This document shows positions 37,678-48,386 of a stretch of DNA of 64,000 nucleotides, piece by piece. Origin of the DNA: Brevundimonas lutea. Lineage in GTDB: Bacteria > Pseudomonadota > Alphaproteobacteria > Caulobacterales > Caulobacteraceae. The DNA is taken from the NCBI RefSeq assembly GCF_003704105.1, contig NZ_QUOQ01000003.1:248001-312000 (forward strand), in the 5' to 3' direction. The position numbers were made by a program, and so were the translations under genes. Every line of letters begins with the position of its first letter. Positions within the stretch are counted from its first letter, which is position 1. The notes under the pieces were generated by a model, which was not told where the DNA came from, ran no database searches, and worked only from the letters and a program-made list of their open reading frames with translations.

Positions 37678-38697
37678 TCAGCGAGCCAGCGACCGCGCCA
37701 AAACTGCCGACAAACTCTGGCGCCGTTCGGATGTCATCGGCCCCAGCACGCCCCGCGCCGCCTCCGGGATATGGTCCACCGCGTCCTCGCCGAAGATGTA
37801 GTGGTCGAAGAAGGCGCGCCACGCCCGCTTCTCCGGCGGCGGCAGGTCGCGCATCGTCAGCAGGGCGTGCATCAGGGTCAGCTGCGGCGTCTTCATCCAC
37901 GCCGGCCCGTCGCGCCACCAGACGTTCACCATCGCCCCCACGGGGCTCAGGGTCTCGACATGATGGAACCACAGGCTGGGGATGTAGATCACGTCCCCCG
38001 GCCCCAGCTCGGCCACCCGCGCCGCCTTCATCGCCTCGCGAAAGCGCGGAAAGGCCTCGAAATCGGGGGCGTGGAAATCGACCAGGCTGGTCGGCTGCCC
38101 GGCCAGGGTGACGTCGATCGGCCCGACATACAGGTCGCCGATGCTCTCGGGCGTAAACAGGATGAAGCGCCGCCGCCCCGCGATCACCCCCGCCAGATTC
38201 TGCGCCAGATCCCAATGCGCCGCCGTCCGCACCCGGTTCCCCAGCCACAGCGAGGTCAACCGCTCGGTCTCCGGGGCCAGCAACGGCATCGGAACCTCGC
38301 CCAGCAGCTCCGGCAGATGGCGGTCCAGCGGAACGCCCCCCGCATAGACCGCCTCCGGCGCCGCCGACGTCTCATCCCGGACCAGCCGGTCAAGCAGTCC
38401 GCCCACCGTCGATCGCTCGCGCCTATGGTTCAGCCCCGTCAGGCCCTCTCCATAGAAGAACCGTCCGTTCAGTCCCGCCTCGGCGATCCAAACATCCAAA
38501 GGCTGCTCACGCGATCGAACCTTTAGATGGCCGGCCAGCGCCTCTGTCCCCTCCCGCGCCGCCGCGATCGCTGGCCAGTCGGAGACAAGCCCGCGCATGA
38601 CCACAGGCTCGGCCGCCGGCTTGATCTCCGCCTCGAACCGCGCTCGATCGACCCCCCGGGCCTCGGGCAAACACTCCAGCTCATCCCACCACATCAC
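37678..38697 (-). CDS. JmjC/cupin-8 family oxygenase-like protein
   Basis: A 339-residue cupin-like (JmjC fold) Fe(II)/2-oxoglutarate oxygenase candidate. EPVVMRGLVSDWPAIAAARE is the typical N-terminal motif, AHWDLAQNLAGVIAGRRRFI carries the H-x-D iron ligands, and PGDVIYIPSLWFHHVETL the distal His. Related genes in Caulobacterales often sit with tryptophan halogenases and TonB receptors; here the only halogenase is about 18 kb away. The substrate is unknown; protein or small-molecule hydroxylation is the general family role. Confidence 0.85.
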   Translation of the reverse strand: MMWWDELECLPEARGVDRARFEAEIKPAAEPVVMRGLVSDWPAIAAAREGTEALAGHLKVRSREQPLDVWIAEAGLNGRFFYGEGLTGLNHRRERSTVGGLLDRLVRDETSAAPEAVYAGGVPLDRHLPELLGEVPMPLLAPETERLTSLWLGNRVRTAAHWDLAQNLAGVIAGRRRFILFTPESIGDLYVGPIDVTLAGQPTSLVDFHAPDFEAFPRFREAMKAARVAELGPGDVIYIPSLWFHHVETLSPVGAMVNVWWRDGPAWMKTPQLTLMHALLTMRDLPPPEKRAWRAFFDHYIFGEDAVDHIPEAARGVLGPMTSERRQSLSAVLARSLAR

Positions 38698-38779
38698 GAC
38701 GTCCCGCGCGGCGCCCGTCCGGCTGGGAGGCGCCAGCTCAAACGCTACCGCTTCTCTCGTTCAGGGAGAAGCGGCGCCC

Positions 38780-41176
38780 TCAGTGTGTCGCCACGACGGT
38801 GCCGGGATCCTGCACCGGGCGGGGCTCCGGCAGGGGATCGGTCGCCTCATCCCACTCGGTCGGCGTCAGCGGGCCGGTCAGGGCCCATTTCAGGGCTTCG
38901 TCGGCGGTCGATACCGGCACGATCTCCAGCGCCGCCTTGACGTTCTCGGGCACGTCCTGGAGGTCTTTCTCGTTCTCCTCGGGGATCAGCACCGTCTTCA
39001 CGCCGCTGCGCAGCGCCGCCAGCAGCTTCTCCTTCAGGCCCCCGATGGCGGTGACCCGGCCGCGCAGGGTGATCTCGCCAGTCATGGCGATGTCCTTCCT
39101 GATCGGGATGCCGGTCAGAACCGAGACCATGGCGACCGTCATGGCCACGCCGGCCGACGGACCATCCTTGGGCGTGGCGCCGTCCGGAACGTGCACGTGG
39201 ATATCGGTCTTCTCGAACACCGGCGGCTTGACGCCGAAGGCCAGCGATCGCGCCCGCACATAGCTGGCGGCGGCAGAGATCGATTCCTTCATCACCTCCT
39301 TGAGGTTGCCGGTCACGGTCATGCGACCGCGCCCCGGCATCCGGATCGCCTCGATGGTCAGGATGTCGCCGCCGAACTCGGTCCAGGCCAGGCCGGTGAC
39401 GATGCCGACCTGATCCTCGGCGTCGGTCTCGCCATAGCGGTACTTCTTCACCCCGGCGTATTCGGCCAGCTTGGCGCCATCGACGGTGATGGCCACGGTC
39501 TGACCCTTGGCCATCTCGCGCACCGCCTTGCGGGCCAACCGACCCAGTTCGCGCTCCAGCGACCGGACGCCGGCTTCGCGGGTGTAGTACCGGATCAGGT
39601 CACGGATCGAGCTGTCAGGCACCACCCATTCGCCGTCCTTCAGGCCGTGGTCCTTGGCCAGTTTGGGCAGCAGGTGACGCTTGGCGATCTCGACCTTTTC
39701 GTCCTCGGTGTAGCCAGAGACCCGGATGATCTCCATCCGGTCCATCAGGGGCTGAGGCATGTTGAGGCTGTTCGCCGTGGTCACGAACATGACCTGCGAC
39801 AGGTCGTAATCGACCTCCAGATAATGGTCGCCGAAGGTCGAGTTCTGGGCCGGGTCCAGCACCTCGAGCAGAGCCGAGGACGGATCGCCCCGCCAGTCGG
39901 CGCCCAGCTTGTCGATCTCGTCCAGCAGGACGAAGGCGTTGGTGGTCTTGGCCTTCTTCATCGACTGGATGATCTTGCCGGGCATTGAGCCAATGTAGGT
40001 CCGGCGGTGACCGCGGATCTCGGCCTCGTCACGCACGCCGCCCAGCGACATGCGGACGTATTCGCGCCCGGTCGCCTTGGCGATCGAGGCGGCCAGGGAG
40101 GTCTTGCCGACACCCGGAGGACCGACCAGGCACAGGATCGGCCCCTTCAGGCTGCCCGTGCGGGCCTGGACCGCCAGATATTCGACGATCCGCTCCTTCA
40201 CCTTCTCCAGGCCATAGTGATCCTCTTCCAGGATGCGTTCTGCCTCGGTCAGGTCGATCGGCTTGGTCTTGGCCTTGCCCCACGGAATCGACAGCAGCCA
40301 GTCGAGATAGTTCCGCACCACAGTCGATTCGGCCGACATCGGACTCATGTTGCGCAGCTTCTTGACCTCGGCCTCCGCCTTGGTGCGCGCCTCCTTGGAC
40401 AGCTTGGTCTTCCGGATGCGCTTCTCAAGCTCCATGATCTCGTCACGGGCCTCGTCGGTCTCGCCCAGCTCGCGCTGGATCGCCTTCATCTGCTCGTTCA
40501 GGTAATATTCGCGCTGGGTCTTCTCCATCTGCCGCTTCACGCGGCTGCGGATCTTCTTCTCGACCTGCAGGACGCTGATCTCACCCTCCATCAGACCGAA
40601 CACCTTCTCCAGGCGCCGGCCGACGTCGATGGTTTCCAGCAGCGCCTGCTTGTCGGCGATCTTGACCGCAAGATGCGCGGCGACGCTGTCGGCCAGATGG
40701 GCTGGATCGGTGATTTGCGGAATAGAGCTCAGGGCCTCAGGGGGCACCTTCTTGTTCAGCTTCACATAGCCGTCGAACTGTTCAACCACGGCGCGGACCA
40801 TGGCTTCGGTTTCGGCCGGGTCGCCGGCGTCTTCCTCGATCAGCTCGGCCGCGGCCTCGAAATACTCCTCGCGCCCAGTGAACTGGGTCAGGCGGGCGCG
40901 GCCCTTGCCCTCGACCAGCACCTTCACCGTGCCGTCGGGAAGCTTGAGCAGTTGCAGGACGGTGGCGATCACCCCGACCTGATAGATGGCGGAAGGCTGC
41001 GGATCGTCGTCGGTCGAGTTCTTCTGGGTGGCCAGCAAGATCTGCTTGTCGCCCTTCATGATCTCGTCCAGCGCGCGCACGGATTTCTCGCGGCCGACGA
41101 ACAGCGGCACGACCATGTGCGGGAAGACGACGATGTCGCGAAGCGGCAGGACAGGCAGCGTGAGGGTCTCGGACAT
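38780..41176 (-). CDS. lon: ATP-dependent protease Lon
   Basis: A cytoplasmic AAA+ serine protease; in Caulobacter it degrades DnaA, CcrM and misfolded proteins (known for the family). The 798-residue product has the N-domain LPVLPLRDIVVFPHMVVPLF, Walker A GPPGVGKTSLAASIA, Walker B FVLLDEIDKLG and the Ser-Lys dyad regions PKDGPSAGVAM and TAIGGLKEKLLAAL. All key residues are present. It lies upstream-to-downstream in the order clpP, cicA, clpX, lon. Confidence 0.97.
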   Translation of the reverse strand: MSETLTLPVLPLRDIVVFPHMVVPLFVGREKSVRALDEIMKGDKQILLATQKNSTDDDPQPSAIYQVGVIATVLQLLKLPDGTVKVLVEGKGRARLTQFTGREEYFEAAAELIEEDAGDPAETEAMVRAVVEQFDGYVKLNKKVPPEALSSIPQITDPAHLADSVAAHLAVKIADKQALLETIDVGRRLEKVFGLMEGEISVLQVEKKIRSRVKRQMEKTQREYYLNEQMKAIQRELGETDEARDEIMELEKRIRKTKLSKEARTKAEAEVKKLRNMSPMSAESTVVRNYLDWLLSIPWGKAKTKPIDLTEAERILEEDHYGLEKVKERIVEYLAVQARTGSLKGPILCLVGPPGVGKTSLAASIAKATGREYVRMSLGGVRDEAEIRGHRRTYIGSMPGKIIQSMKKAKTTNAFVLLDEIDKLGADWRGDPSSALLEVLDPAQNSTFGDHYLEVDYDLSQVMFVTTANSLNMPQPLMDRMEIIRVSGYTEDEKVEIAKRHLLPKLAKDHGLKDGEWVVPDSSIRDLIRYYTREAGVRSLERELGRLARKAVREMAKGQTVAITVDGAKLAEYAGVKKYRYGETDAEDQVGIVTGLAWTEFGGDILTIEAIRMPGRGRMTVTGNLKEVMKESISAAASYVRARSLAFGVKPPVFEKTDIHVHVPDGATPKDGPSAGVAMTVAMVSVLTGIPIRKDIAMTGEITLRGRVTAIGGLKEKLLAALRSGVKTVLIPEENEKDLQDVPENVKAALEIVPVSTADEALKWALTGPLTPTEWDEATDPLPEPRPVQDPGTVVATH

Positions 41177-41539
41177 GATGCTCTCCGGGGCCTTCGTTTA
41201 TCTCTGGCCCGCCGGCCCCGGGCGTTACCGGCGATCTGCCGGTCGTCCCGAAGCGGCCCGCCGATTCCGGCGGCATTTCATCCGAGTATGTGGTTCCCTC
41301 GGCTCCCGGTTCAAGCGTGGCCGCCGGTCGCACGGACATTGCGGCCAATCTCCTGTGAAGCGATTGAGGCGTTTCGGCTCCCAGCCGAGTGCGGGACAAC
41401 CATGCTCGTTCACGCCCATCCCGAACGATTTCTGGCCCCTAACCGTCTGTGGCGTGAAATCCTCAGTGGTGTGGCGGCGCAACCTTGACCGAACGGGCTC
41501 GTTCACGTGACGACCACGTTTTCGGGAGGAGTTTTACCC
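41177..41539. other. 363-bp divergent intergenic region, lon / lipoprotein
   Basis: No gene is evident. It holds the upstream sequences of lon (minus strand) and of a small lipoprotein (plus strand), including a possible heat-shock promoter for lon described separately and a GGGAGGAG ribosome-binding site at about 41524 for the lipoprotein. Confidence 0.6.
41284..41315 (-). promoter_or_regulatory. Possible sigma32-type promoter of lon
   Basis: On the minus strand CTTGAA (41315-41310) is separated by 16 bases from CCACATACTC (41293-41284), about 110 bases before the lon ATG. CTTGA is the alphaproteobacterial sigma32 -35 core; the -10 is only a partial match. lon is a heat-shock gene in relatives. 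Confidence 0.3.
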
Positions 41540-41851
41540 ATGCGCTTTCTGACCTTGGCCGCCAGCGCGGCCGCCCTTGTCGGCCTGGCGGGCTGCCAGC
41601 AGTCGAGCACCGAGCCGACCGACGCCAGCGCCGAGAACGCCGCCGCGGCGTCGGACGCCGCCACGGATGCGGCGGCTACGGCTGGCGCGGCCGGCATGAG
41701 TGAGATGACCGAATCGCCGCCGATGCCGCCGGAAGAGACTCCGCCGGCCGACCCAGCCGCCGACGGCATGGCGGCCCAGCCCTCCGGACCCACGGCTGCG
41801 ACGAAGGAGACGGCCCAGGCCGACGCCGAGGCCACCAACCTCAGGCCCTGA
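41540..41851 (+). CDS. Small Ala/Pro-rich lipoprotein
   Basis: A 103-residue product from ATG at 41540 with a strong GGGAGGAG site. The signal MRFLTLAASAAALVGLAGCQ ends in lipobox LAGC. The mature 80 residues are low-complexity (Ala, Glu, Pro, Thr, Asp) with no recognisable domain, probably unstructured and tethered to a membrane. A strong bidirectional hairpin follows. Confidence 0.8.
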   Translation: MRFLTLAASAAALVGLAGCQQSSTEPTDASAENAAAASDAATDAAATAGAAGMSEMTESPPMPPEETPPADPAADGMAAQPSGPTAATKETAQADAEATNLRP

Positions 41852-41869
41852 GCCGACTGAAGGACAAAA

Positions 41870-41901
41870 AAAGGGGCGGAGCCGGCCGGCTCCGCCCCTT
41901 T
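41870..41901 (-). terminator. Bidirectional terminator, clpX / lipoprotein
   Basis: A perfect 32-bp palindrome centred at 41885/41886 (core GGGGCGGAGCCGG). Read on the minus strand it ends in seven T, an excellent terminator for clpX. On the plus strand it ends in CCCCTTTCC, which is weaker, for the lipoprotein. Confidence 0.9.
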
Positions 41902-41921
41902 CCTGTAGCGCCGCGCCGCCG

Positions 41922-43190
41922 TCAGGCCGCGCCGTCGGCCTTCTTCTTTGACGCTTCGGAGTAGATCAGCAGCGGCTGAGCCTTGCCCTCGATCACCTCG
42001 GCATTGACCACCACTTCCTCGACACCGTCGAAGGTCGGCAGTTCGAACATGGTCTCCAGCAGGATGCCTTCCAGGATCGAGCGCAGGCCCCGCGCGCCGG
42101 TCTTCCTCGTGATGGCCTTCCTGGCCACCGCCGACAGGGCGTCGTCGGTGAAGGTCAGGCCGACGTTCTCCATCTCGAACAGGCGCTTGTACTGCTTGAC
42201 CAAGGCGTTCTTGGGCTCGGTCAGGATCTTGACCAGGGCTTCCTCGTCCAGGTCCTCCAGGGTCGCCAGCACGGGCAAACGGCCGATGAACTCCGGGATC
42301 AGGCCGAACCGCATCAGATCGTCGGGCTCAACCTCCTTGAGGATGTCCCCCATGCGGCGCTCGTCCATGTCCTTGACCTTGGCGCCGAAGCCGATCGAGG
42401 CCCCCACGCCGCGCGCCGAGATCACCTTCTCCAGCCCCGCGAAGGCGCCGCCGACGATGAACAGGATGTTCGCCGTGTCGACCTGCAGGAATTCCTGCTG
42501 CGGGTGCTTGCGTCCGCCCTGCGGCGGAACCGAGGCGACGGTGCCCTCCATGATCTTCAGCAGGGCCTGCTGCACGCCCTCCCCCGACACATCGCGGGTG
42601 ATGGAAGGGTTGTCGGATTTGCGCGAAATCTTGTCGATTTCGTCGATGTAGACGATGCCGCGCTGGGCCCGCTCGACGTTGTAGTCGGACGACTGCAGCA
42701 GCTTCAGGATGATGTTTTCGACGTCCTCGCCCACATAACCGGCTTCGGTCAGGGTCGTGGCGTCGGCCATGGTGAAGGGCACGTCAATGATGCGCGCCAG
42801 CGTCTGGGCCAGCAGCGTCTTGCCCGAGCCGGTCGGCCCGATCAGCATGATGTTCGACTTGGCCAGCTCGACGTCGTTGTTCTTCGTCGCGTGGTTCAAG
42901 CGCTTGTAGTGATTGTGGACCGCGACGCTCAGCACCTTCTTGGCGTGCGCCTGGCCGATCACATAGTCGTCCAGGACCTCGCGGATTTCCTTGGGCGTGG
43001 GCACGCCGTCCTTGGACTTCACGAAGGCGATCTTGTGCTCTTCGCGGATGATGTCCATGCACAGCTCGACGCATTCATCGCAGATGAACACGGTCGGCCC
43101 CGCGATGAGTTTGCGCACCTCGTGCTGACTCTTCCCGCAGAAGGAACAGTACAGCGTGCTCTTGGCGTCCGTGCCGGCGGCTTTGGTCAT
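41922..43190 (-). CDS. clpX: ClpX, ATPase subunit of ClpXP protease
   Basis: A hexameric AAA+ unfoldase that feeds substrates to ClpP, essential for the Caulobacter cell cycle (CtrA and other substrates). The 422-residue product has the four-Cys zinc finger [10 protein letters not shown] and [10 protein letters not shown], Walker [16 protein letters not shown], Walker [11 protein letters not shown] and the ClpP-docking IGF loop ASIGFGAKV. It is divergent from cicA and ends at the bidirectional terminator. Confidence 0.97.
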   Translation of the reverse strand: MTKAAGTDAKSTLYCSFCGKSQHEVRKLIAGPTVFICDECVELCMDIIREEHKIAFVKSKDGVPTPKEIREVLDDYVIGQAHAKKVLSVAVHNHYKRLNHATKNNDVELAKSNIMLIGPTGSGKTLLAQTLARIIDVPFTMADATTLTEAGYVGEDVENIILKLLQSSDYNVERAQRGIVYIDEIDKISRKSDNPSITRDVSGEGVQQALLKIMEGTVASVPPQGGRKHPQQEFLQVDTANILFIVGGAFAGLEKVISARGVGASIGFGAKVKDMDERRMGDILKEVEPDDLMRFGLIPEFIGRLPVLATLEDLDEEALVKILTEPKNALVKQYKRLFEMENVGLTFTDDALSAVARKAITRKTGARGLRSILEGILLETMFELPTFDGVEEVVVNAEVIEGKAQPLLIYSEASKKKADGAA

Positions 43191-43390
43191 TCGACCCTTC
43201 TCACTCTCGCGTTCGACCCGATATGGGGCGGGCGCGTTTCCCTCGCATGCGAAGCCCGACTCTGGGCGCGAAGGTCTTCAAAAAATGACAATCCCCCATC
43301 GGGAGCCCGGCCACAACCCCACGGATGACGCAGCCGACGCCTTCGGTCGGGACTGTGGGCGAGGCGCATCGTGGCAGGAGATCGCGGCGG

Positions 43391-44041
43391 ATGTCTGACA
43401 TGGGTAGCCCGCAAGGATCGCGCCAGTCCGGGGATGGAACGCCCCGAGAGGTCGTCGCCTTCGATTTCGACGGCACTCTGACGGTACGCGACAGCTTCAC
43501 CGCCTTTCTGCGCTGGAAGGCGGGAAAGCGGGGTTGGACCAAGGGTCTGGTTCGGCTCGCCCCCGCGATGGCGCGCTATGCCCGGGACCGCGACCGGGGC
43601 GCGATCAAGGCCGCTTCAGTGCACGAATTCCTTGGAGGTCTGGATCGCCGGACCCTGGAGAGCGAAGCCAAGCGGTTCGCCGATGAGGCATGGGCGGATC
43701 TGATGCGACCTGACGCCTTGGCGACGTGGGAGGACTGGAATCGGCGCGGCGCGCATCGCGTGATCGTGACCGCCTCGCCGGAAACGACCGTCGCGCCCTT
43801 CGCCAAACGGCTCGGCGCCGAGGCGCTGCTGGGCACCCATCTGGTGTTCGACGGCCAGGATCGGGTGACGGGCGCCTTCGCCAGCCCGAATTGCCGGGGC
43901 GAAGAAAAGGTGCGCCGTCTTCGGGCGGCCTACGGCGACGATGTCCGCATCATCGCCGCCTACGGCGACACCTCGGGCGACCACGACATGCTGGCCATTG
44001 CGGAAGAGGCGGGCTTCCGGCGCTTTCGCGGCAAGCCCTGA
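43391..44041 (+). CDS. cicA: HAD-superfamily phosphatase, CicA-like
   Basis: A 216-residue HAD-IB hydrolase (phosphoserine-phosphatase-like): motif I FDFDGTLT (both Asp), motif II VTASPE, the Lys in GEEKVRRLR and motif IV AYGDTSGDHDML. In Caulobacter a phosphotransferase-superfamily gene, cicA, lies between clpP and clpX and must be kept at exact levels for normal growth and shape; this gene has the same place and family. ATG at 43391 is preceded by AGGAG at some distance; 43400 and 43325 are alternatives. The substrate is unknown. Confidence 0.8.
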   Translation: MSDMGSPQGSRQSGDGTPREVVAFDFDGTLTVRDSFTAFLRWKAGKRGWTKGLVRLAPAMARYARDRDRGAIKAASVHEFLGGLDRRTLESEAKRFADEAWADLMRPDALATWEDWNRRGAHRVIVTASPETTVAPFAKRLGAEALLGTHLVFDGQDRVTGAFASPNCRGEEKVRRLRAAYGDDVRIIAAYGDTSGDHDMLAIAEEAGFRRFRGKP

Positions 44042-44047
44042 ACGGAG

Positions 44048-44689
44048 TCAGACGCTCTTGACGCCGTCGCCCTCGGCCTGCTCGCGCCTGTCGTAGACGT
44101 GATCGACGATGCCCCACTCCTTGGCCTCGTCGGCCGACATGAAGTGGTCGCGATCCAGCGTCTTTTCGACCTCCTCATAGGTCCGGCCGGTGTGTTTGAC
44201 GTAGATTTCGTTGAGCCGGCGCTTGGTCTTGACGATGTCCTCGGCGTGGCGCTCGATGTCCGAGGCCTGGCCGCGGAAGCCGCCCGAGGGCTGGTGCACC
44301 ATGACCCGTGCGTTCGGCAGGGCCACGCGCTGACCCGGCGCGCCGGCGGTCAGCAGCAGAGAGCCCATCGACGCCGCCATGCCCATGCACACCGTCGTCA
44401 CCGGCGACTTGATGTACTGCATGGTGTCGTAGATCGCGAGACCCGAGGTCACCACGCCGCCCGGCGAGTTGATGTACATGGCGATCTCCTTCTTGGGGTT
44501 CTCGGACTCCAGAAAGAGCAGCTGGGCGCAAATCAGTGACGCCATCCCATCTTCGACCGGTCCGGTCAGGAAGATGATCCGCTCGCGCAGCAGCCGCGAG
44601 AAGATGTCGAAGGCGCGTTCGCCCCGGCTGGACTGCTCCACCACCATGGGCACGAGGTTCATGGTGAGATTATCGACGAGTTCGCGCAT
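44048..44689 (-). CDS. clpP: ClpP protease subunit
   Basis: The serine-protease barrel that works with ClpX/ClpA. The 213-residue product has the catalytic triad regions [11 protein letters not shown] (Ser), [11 protein letters not shown] (His) and [12 protein letters not shown] (Asp), plus the axial/hydrophobic regions [14 protein letters not shown]. It is convergent with cicA with only 6 bases between the stops. Confidence 0.97.
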   Translation of the reverse strand: MRELVDNLTMNLVPMVVEQSSRGERAFDIFSRLLRERIIFLTGPVEDGMASLICAQLLFLESENPKKEIAMYINSPGGVVTSGLAIYDTMQYIKSPVTTVCMGMAASMGSLLLTAGAPGQRVALPNARVMVHQPSGGFRGQASDIERHAEDIVKTKRRLNEIYVKHTGRTYEEVEKTLDRDHFMSADEAKEWGIVDHVYDRREQAEGDGVKSV

Positions 44690-44799
44690 GGATGGCCTTC
44701 GAGGAAGAGAGGGCGCGACTCATCGCGGGTCGCGCCGATCAATGGGATATCGCGTCGCGTCGCGAGCGATGCAAGGTTGGGTGATTGTCCTGAGACGTG

Positions 44800-46881
44800 T
44801 CAGGGCTGGTAAGGCTGGGGCCCGGCCCGGGGTGACACCCCGCGCGCCAGATCGGACGACAGGGTCAGGGCGCCCGTGCCGCCGTTCAGTCGGGCGCGGT
44901 AGATCTGCATATTCTCCATCACCCGCATCATGTAGTTCCGCGTCTCGGTGAAGGGCGCGCATTCGATGAAATCGACGGGGTTCACCAGATTTCCGCGCGG
45001 GTCGCCGCAGCGGATGGGCCAGTCCCGCGCCCTGCCCGGCCCGGCGTTGTAGCCGACCGTCGCCAGCAGCATCGAGCCGCCGAAATTGTTCATCAGCTCG
45101 GCCAGGTGATAGCTGCCCAGCTGCATGTTGTAGTCAGGCTCCCACAGCATTTCGGGCGAATAGGGCATGCCCAGGCGGCGCGCGACGCCTGAGGCGGTGG
45201 CCGGCAGAAACTGCATCATGCCGCGCGCGTCGGCCGAGGAACGGGCGCGGGGATCGAAGCTGGATTCCTGACGGGTGATGGCCAGGGTGAACTCGATCGG
45301 CGCGGCTCCCGGCACGGCGGTCGGGATGCGGATCGGATACTGGCGCTCGGGCATCAGTACGCCGCGCTGACTGGCGGCGCGGCCGATCATCATGGCGGTG
45401 AAGCCCTCGCCATAGCCGTTGGCCATGTCCATCAGGAGCGCCAGCTGGGCCGGCGTCGGCACGTCGTCGTCCAGCTGATAGGCGAAGACGCGGAACAGGC
45501 TGGTCTCGCCCGTCTCGCCGAGGATGCGCATGGCGCGCACCACCTCATTGGCCTCGAAGGCGGCGACGTCCTGATCCGACGGCGCGGGATCGCCCGGCAA
45601 AGTGATGGAAGTCTGACCAGCCTTCTCGGCCGCCAGCTGACCGTAGAAGCTCTGAATGTGCTGGGCGCCCTCGGTGTAGAAGGCCTGGGCCGCGGCCGTG
45701 TCGCCCCTCGCTTCGGCCGCCCGGCCCAGCCAGTACAGCGCCCGCCCCTGGGTGATCGGGGTCGAGGAGGCGCCGCGCAGCGCTTCGAAATGCCGGGCCG
45801 CCGTGGCGGGATCGTTCAGTTTGGTCAGGGCCACCCAGCCGGCGAAGAACTCCGCATCGACCATGCGTTCGCCGCCGGGGAAGCCGTGGCCAGCCATGGA
45901 ATCATAGGCGCCGCGCCAGTTGTTGAGCTGCAGGGCGTCGAGGAAATAGTTGCGACGCTCGCTCCACAGGCTGCTCTGGCCATCCGAATGGCTGGGCGCC
46001 GGCGGCAGCATCGACAGCAGCGACCAGGCCTCGGACTGGCGGCCCTGGCTGCGCAGCAGCTTGACCCGCTCCAGCGCGACATTGGGGTCAGCCGCGACCG
46101 ACGGGCTGCGTCCCGCCACGATGGTGTCGGGCGCATAGGCCCCCCGCAGCGACATCGCCGCAGTAGCCGCCGCCGCCTTGGTCGGCGAGGCGAGATTGAC
46201 CATGGCCTGGGTCGCCGGGCCGTGTGGGCCGCTGAGCAGCATCGTCAGGCGGGCGTCGTGGTCGGCCTGAGACAACTGACCGCCCCAGCGGCTCAGAATG
46301 CGCGACTGCTCCGCCGCGTCGAACGACTGATCCCGCCACCAGCGGCGCACCAGTTCGGTCGCCTCGCCCGACCGGCCGGTCGCCTCCAGCGCGCTGGCCA
46401 GGGCGATCATGCCCTGGGCCGTGACCGGCTCGGCCCCGTCGAAGAAGGCGATCACCTCCGTCGGCGGCGCTCCGGCGCGATCCAGGGCGATCTCGGCGTC
46501 GCTGATTCGGCTATCGGCGCGCGGCCAGCCCGCCATCTCGCGCTTGAACCGCGCCAGTTCGACATAGCTCATCTGCGAGCCGGATGTGTCGACCAGGGCC
46601 CACTGCACCAGCTTCCTCGCGGTCGGATCGCCGATCCGCGCCATGGCGGCCTGGGTTGCGGGAATGTCGCGTGAGCGCGCGGCGGCCAGGCCGTCGCGGA
46701 AGGCCATGGCGTCCATGTCGTTCAGCACGCGCGGTTGATAGCCCTGGGTCTGGGCGACCTGCGACTGGACGGCATAGGGCTGGGGCCCGGCGGACGGCGC
46801 CAGATCCTGGGCCGAGGGCGCGAGCGAACCGGCCAGGGCGGCCGCCAGGGTCGTGATGAGCATCTTCAGCCTTGTCTCCAT
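44800..46881 (-). CDS. Soluble lytic murein transglycosylase
   Basis: A 693-residue periplasmic peptidoglycan lyase. A signal peptide (KMLITTLAAALAGSLAPSAQ) precedes a long helical-repeat U-domain of about 470 residues (RALYWLGRAAEARGDTAAAQ is a typical unit), then the SLT catalytic domain with Glu in LAITRQESSFDPRARSSADA and GMMQFLPATA. Overall organisation matches E. coli Slt70. ATG at 46881 was taken; ATG at 46863 is possible. It is divergent from dapA. Confidence 0.92.
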   Translation of the reverse strand: METRLKMLITTLAAALAGSLAPSAQDLAPSAGPQPYAVQSQVAQTQGYQPRVLNDMDAMAFRDGLAAARSRDIPATQAAMARIGDPTARKLVQWALVDTSGSQMSYVELARFKREMAGWPRADSRISDAEIALDRAGAPPTEVIAFFDGAEPVTAQGMIALASALEATGRSGEATELVRRWWRDQSFDAAEQSRILSRWGGQLSQADHDARLTMLLSGPHGPATQAMVNLASPTKAAAATAAMSLRGAYAPDTIVAGRSPSVAADPNVALERVKLLRSQGRQSEAWSLLSMLPPAPSHSDGQSSLWSERRNYFLDALQLNNWRGAYDSMAGHGFPGGERMVDAEFFAGWVALTKLNDPATAARHFEALRGASSTPITQGRALYWLGRAAEARGDTAAAQAFYTEGAQHIQSFYGQLAAEKAGQTSITLPGDPAPSDQDVAAFEANEVVRAMRILGETGETSLFRVFAYQLDDDVPTPAQLALLMDMANGYGEGFTAMMIGRAASQRGVLMPERQYPIRIPTAVPGAAPIEFTLAITRQESSFDPRARSSADARGMMQFLPATASGVARRLGMPYSPEMLWEPDYNMQLGSYHLAELMNNFGGSMLLATVGYNAGPGRARDWPIRCGDPRGNLVNPVDFIECAPFTETRNYMMRVMENMQIYRARLNGGTGALTLSSDLARGVSPRAGPQPYQP

Positions 46882-46982
46882 GATGTCGGTTGCGGCGGGA
46901 TCGCCGCCAACCTACCCTTCCGCGCCGCGGCGACGGCCCCCCGATCGCCGTCCACATCACGCAAGACTTTGGCTTTTTCCCG

Positions 46983-47867
46983 ATGACCGGCCCTTTGTTC
47001 AAGGGTGTGATCCCCGCCCTGATCACACCTCTTCGTGACGGAACCCTCGACGAGGAGGCTTTCACGCGCCTGTTGGAGCGCCAGATCGCCGCCGGGGTGG
47101 ACGCTGTCGTGCCAGTCGGCACCACCGGCGAAGGCGCCACCCTGACTGATGCAGAGGCCGATCGCGTGGTCGAGCGGACGATCCAGATCGCCGCCGGCCG
47201 TGTGCGCGTCATCGCCGGCTGCGGCAGCCCGTCCACCGCCAAGGCCATCGAGCGCGTCCGTCACGCCAAGACCGTGGGGGCGGACGGCGCCCTGGTGGTC
47301 ACCCCCTATTACAACCGCCCCGGCCAGCCCGGCCTGATCGCCCATTTCGAGGCGATCGCCGAGGCGGTGCAGCTGCCGCTCGTGCTCTACAACGTGCCAG
47401 GCCGCACCGGCATCGACATGACCGACGACACGGTCATCCACCTCGCGAAACACCCCAACATCGTCGGCATCAAGGACGCCACGGGCGATCTCGGTCGGGT
47501 GTCGAATCAGCGAGCCCGCATCGACAAGCCCTTCGCCCTGATCTCCGGCGACGACCCCAGTTGGCCCGGCTATCAGGCGCAAGGCGGTCACGGCGTCATC
47601 TCGGTGACCGCCAATGTCGCGCCCGAGGCGATGGTCGCCCTGCGCGACGCCATGAACGCCGGGGACTGGACGACCGCCCGTCACTGGCAGGACCGTCTGA
47701 TCGCCCTGCACAAGGCCATGTTCGTCGAGGCCTCGCCCGGCCCGGCCAAGTATGCGCTGTCGAAACTGGGTCTTTGCGCCGACGAACTGCGCCTGCCGAT
47801 GGTGTCGATCAGTGACGGCGGGCGCGGCGCGGTCGATGCCGCTCTGCGGGACGCGGGCCTGATCTGA
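46983..47867 (+). CDS. dapA: 4-hydroxy-tetrahydrodipicolinate synthase
   Basis: Condenses pyruvate with aspartate semialdehyde, the first lysine/diaminopimelate-specific step. The 294-residue product has [35 protein letters not shown], the Tyr in [12 protein letters not shown] and the Schiff-base Lys in [14 protein letters not shown] at 46983 gives the standard N-terminus. The stop shares one base with the smpB start. Confidence 0.96.
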   Translation: MTGPLFKGVIPALITPLRDGTLDEEAFTRLLERQIAAGVDAVVPVGTTGEGATLTDAEADRVVERTIQIAAGRVRVIAGCGSPSTAKAIERVRHAKTVGADGALVVTPYYNRPGQPGLIAHFEAIAEAVQLPLVLYNVPGRTGIDMTDDTVIHLAKHPNIVGIKDATGDLGRVSNQRARIDKPFALISGDDPSWPGYQAQGGHGVISVTANVAPEAMVALRDAMNAGDWTTARHWQDRLIALHKAMFVEASPGPAKYALSKLGLCADELRLPMVSISDGGRGAVDAALRDAGLI

Positions 47868-48337
47868 TGGTCGACAAGGACAGCCAGGCCAAGACCCTCG
47901 CCGAGAACCGGCGGGCGCGCTTCGACTATTTCCTCGAGGAGACCATCGAGGCCGGCCTCGTCCTGACCGGGACCGAGATCAAGTCGCTGCGCCAGGGCCG
48001 CGCCAACATCGCCGAGAGCTATGCGGCGGTTGAAGGTCGCGAGATCATGCTGGTCAACGCCGACATCCCGCCATTCAAACAGGCCAACCGTTTCAACCAC
48101 GAGCCGCGCCGCCATCGGAAGCTGCTGCTGCATCGCCGCCAGATCGACAAGCTGATCGGCGCCGTCCAGCGCGAGGGCCGCACCCTGATCCCGACCCGGC
48201 TCTATCTGAACGCCGCCGGCAAGGCCAAGCTCGAGATCGCCGTCGCCAAGGGCAAGAAGGCCCATGACAAGCGCGAGGTCGCGGCCGAACGCGACTGGCA
48301 ACGCGACAAGGCCCGCCTGCTGAAGGATCACGGCTGA
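47867..48337 (+). CDS. smpB: SsrA-binding protein SmpB
   Basis: Binds tmRNA and the stalled ribosome in trans-translation. The 156-residue product has [53 protein letters not shown] and a basic C-terminal tail ([13 protein letters not shown]). It overlaps dapA by one base, so it is coupled to it, a recurrent alphaproteobacterial order. Confidence 0.96.
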   Translation: MVDKDSQAKTLAENRRARFDYFLEETIEAGLVLTGTEIKSLRQGRANIAESYAAVEGREIMLVNADIPPFKQANRFNHEPRRHRKLLLHRRQIDKLIGAVQREGRTLIPTRLYLNAAGKAKLEIAVAKGKKAHDKREVAAERDWQRDKARLLKDHG

Positions 48338-48386
48338 CGTCACGGTCTCGAGGGAACCTTAGCCGGAGATCGACGATCCCTCAGGC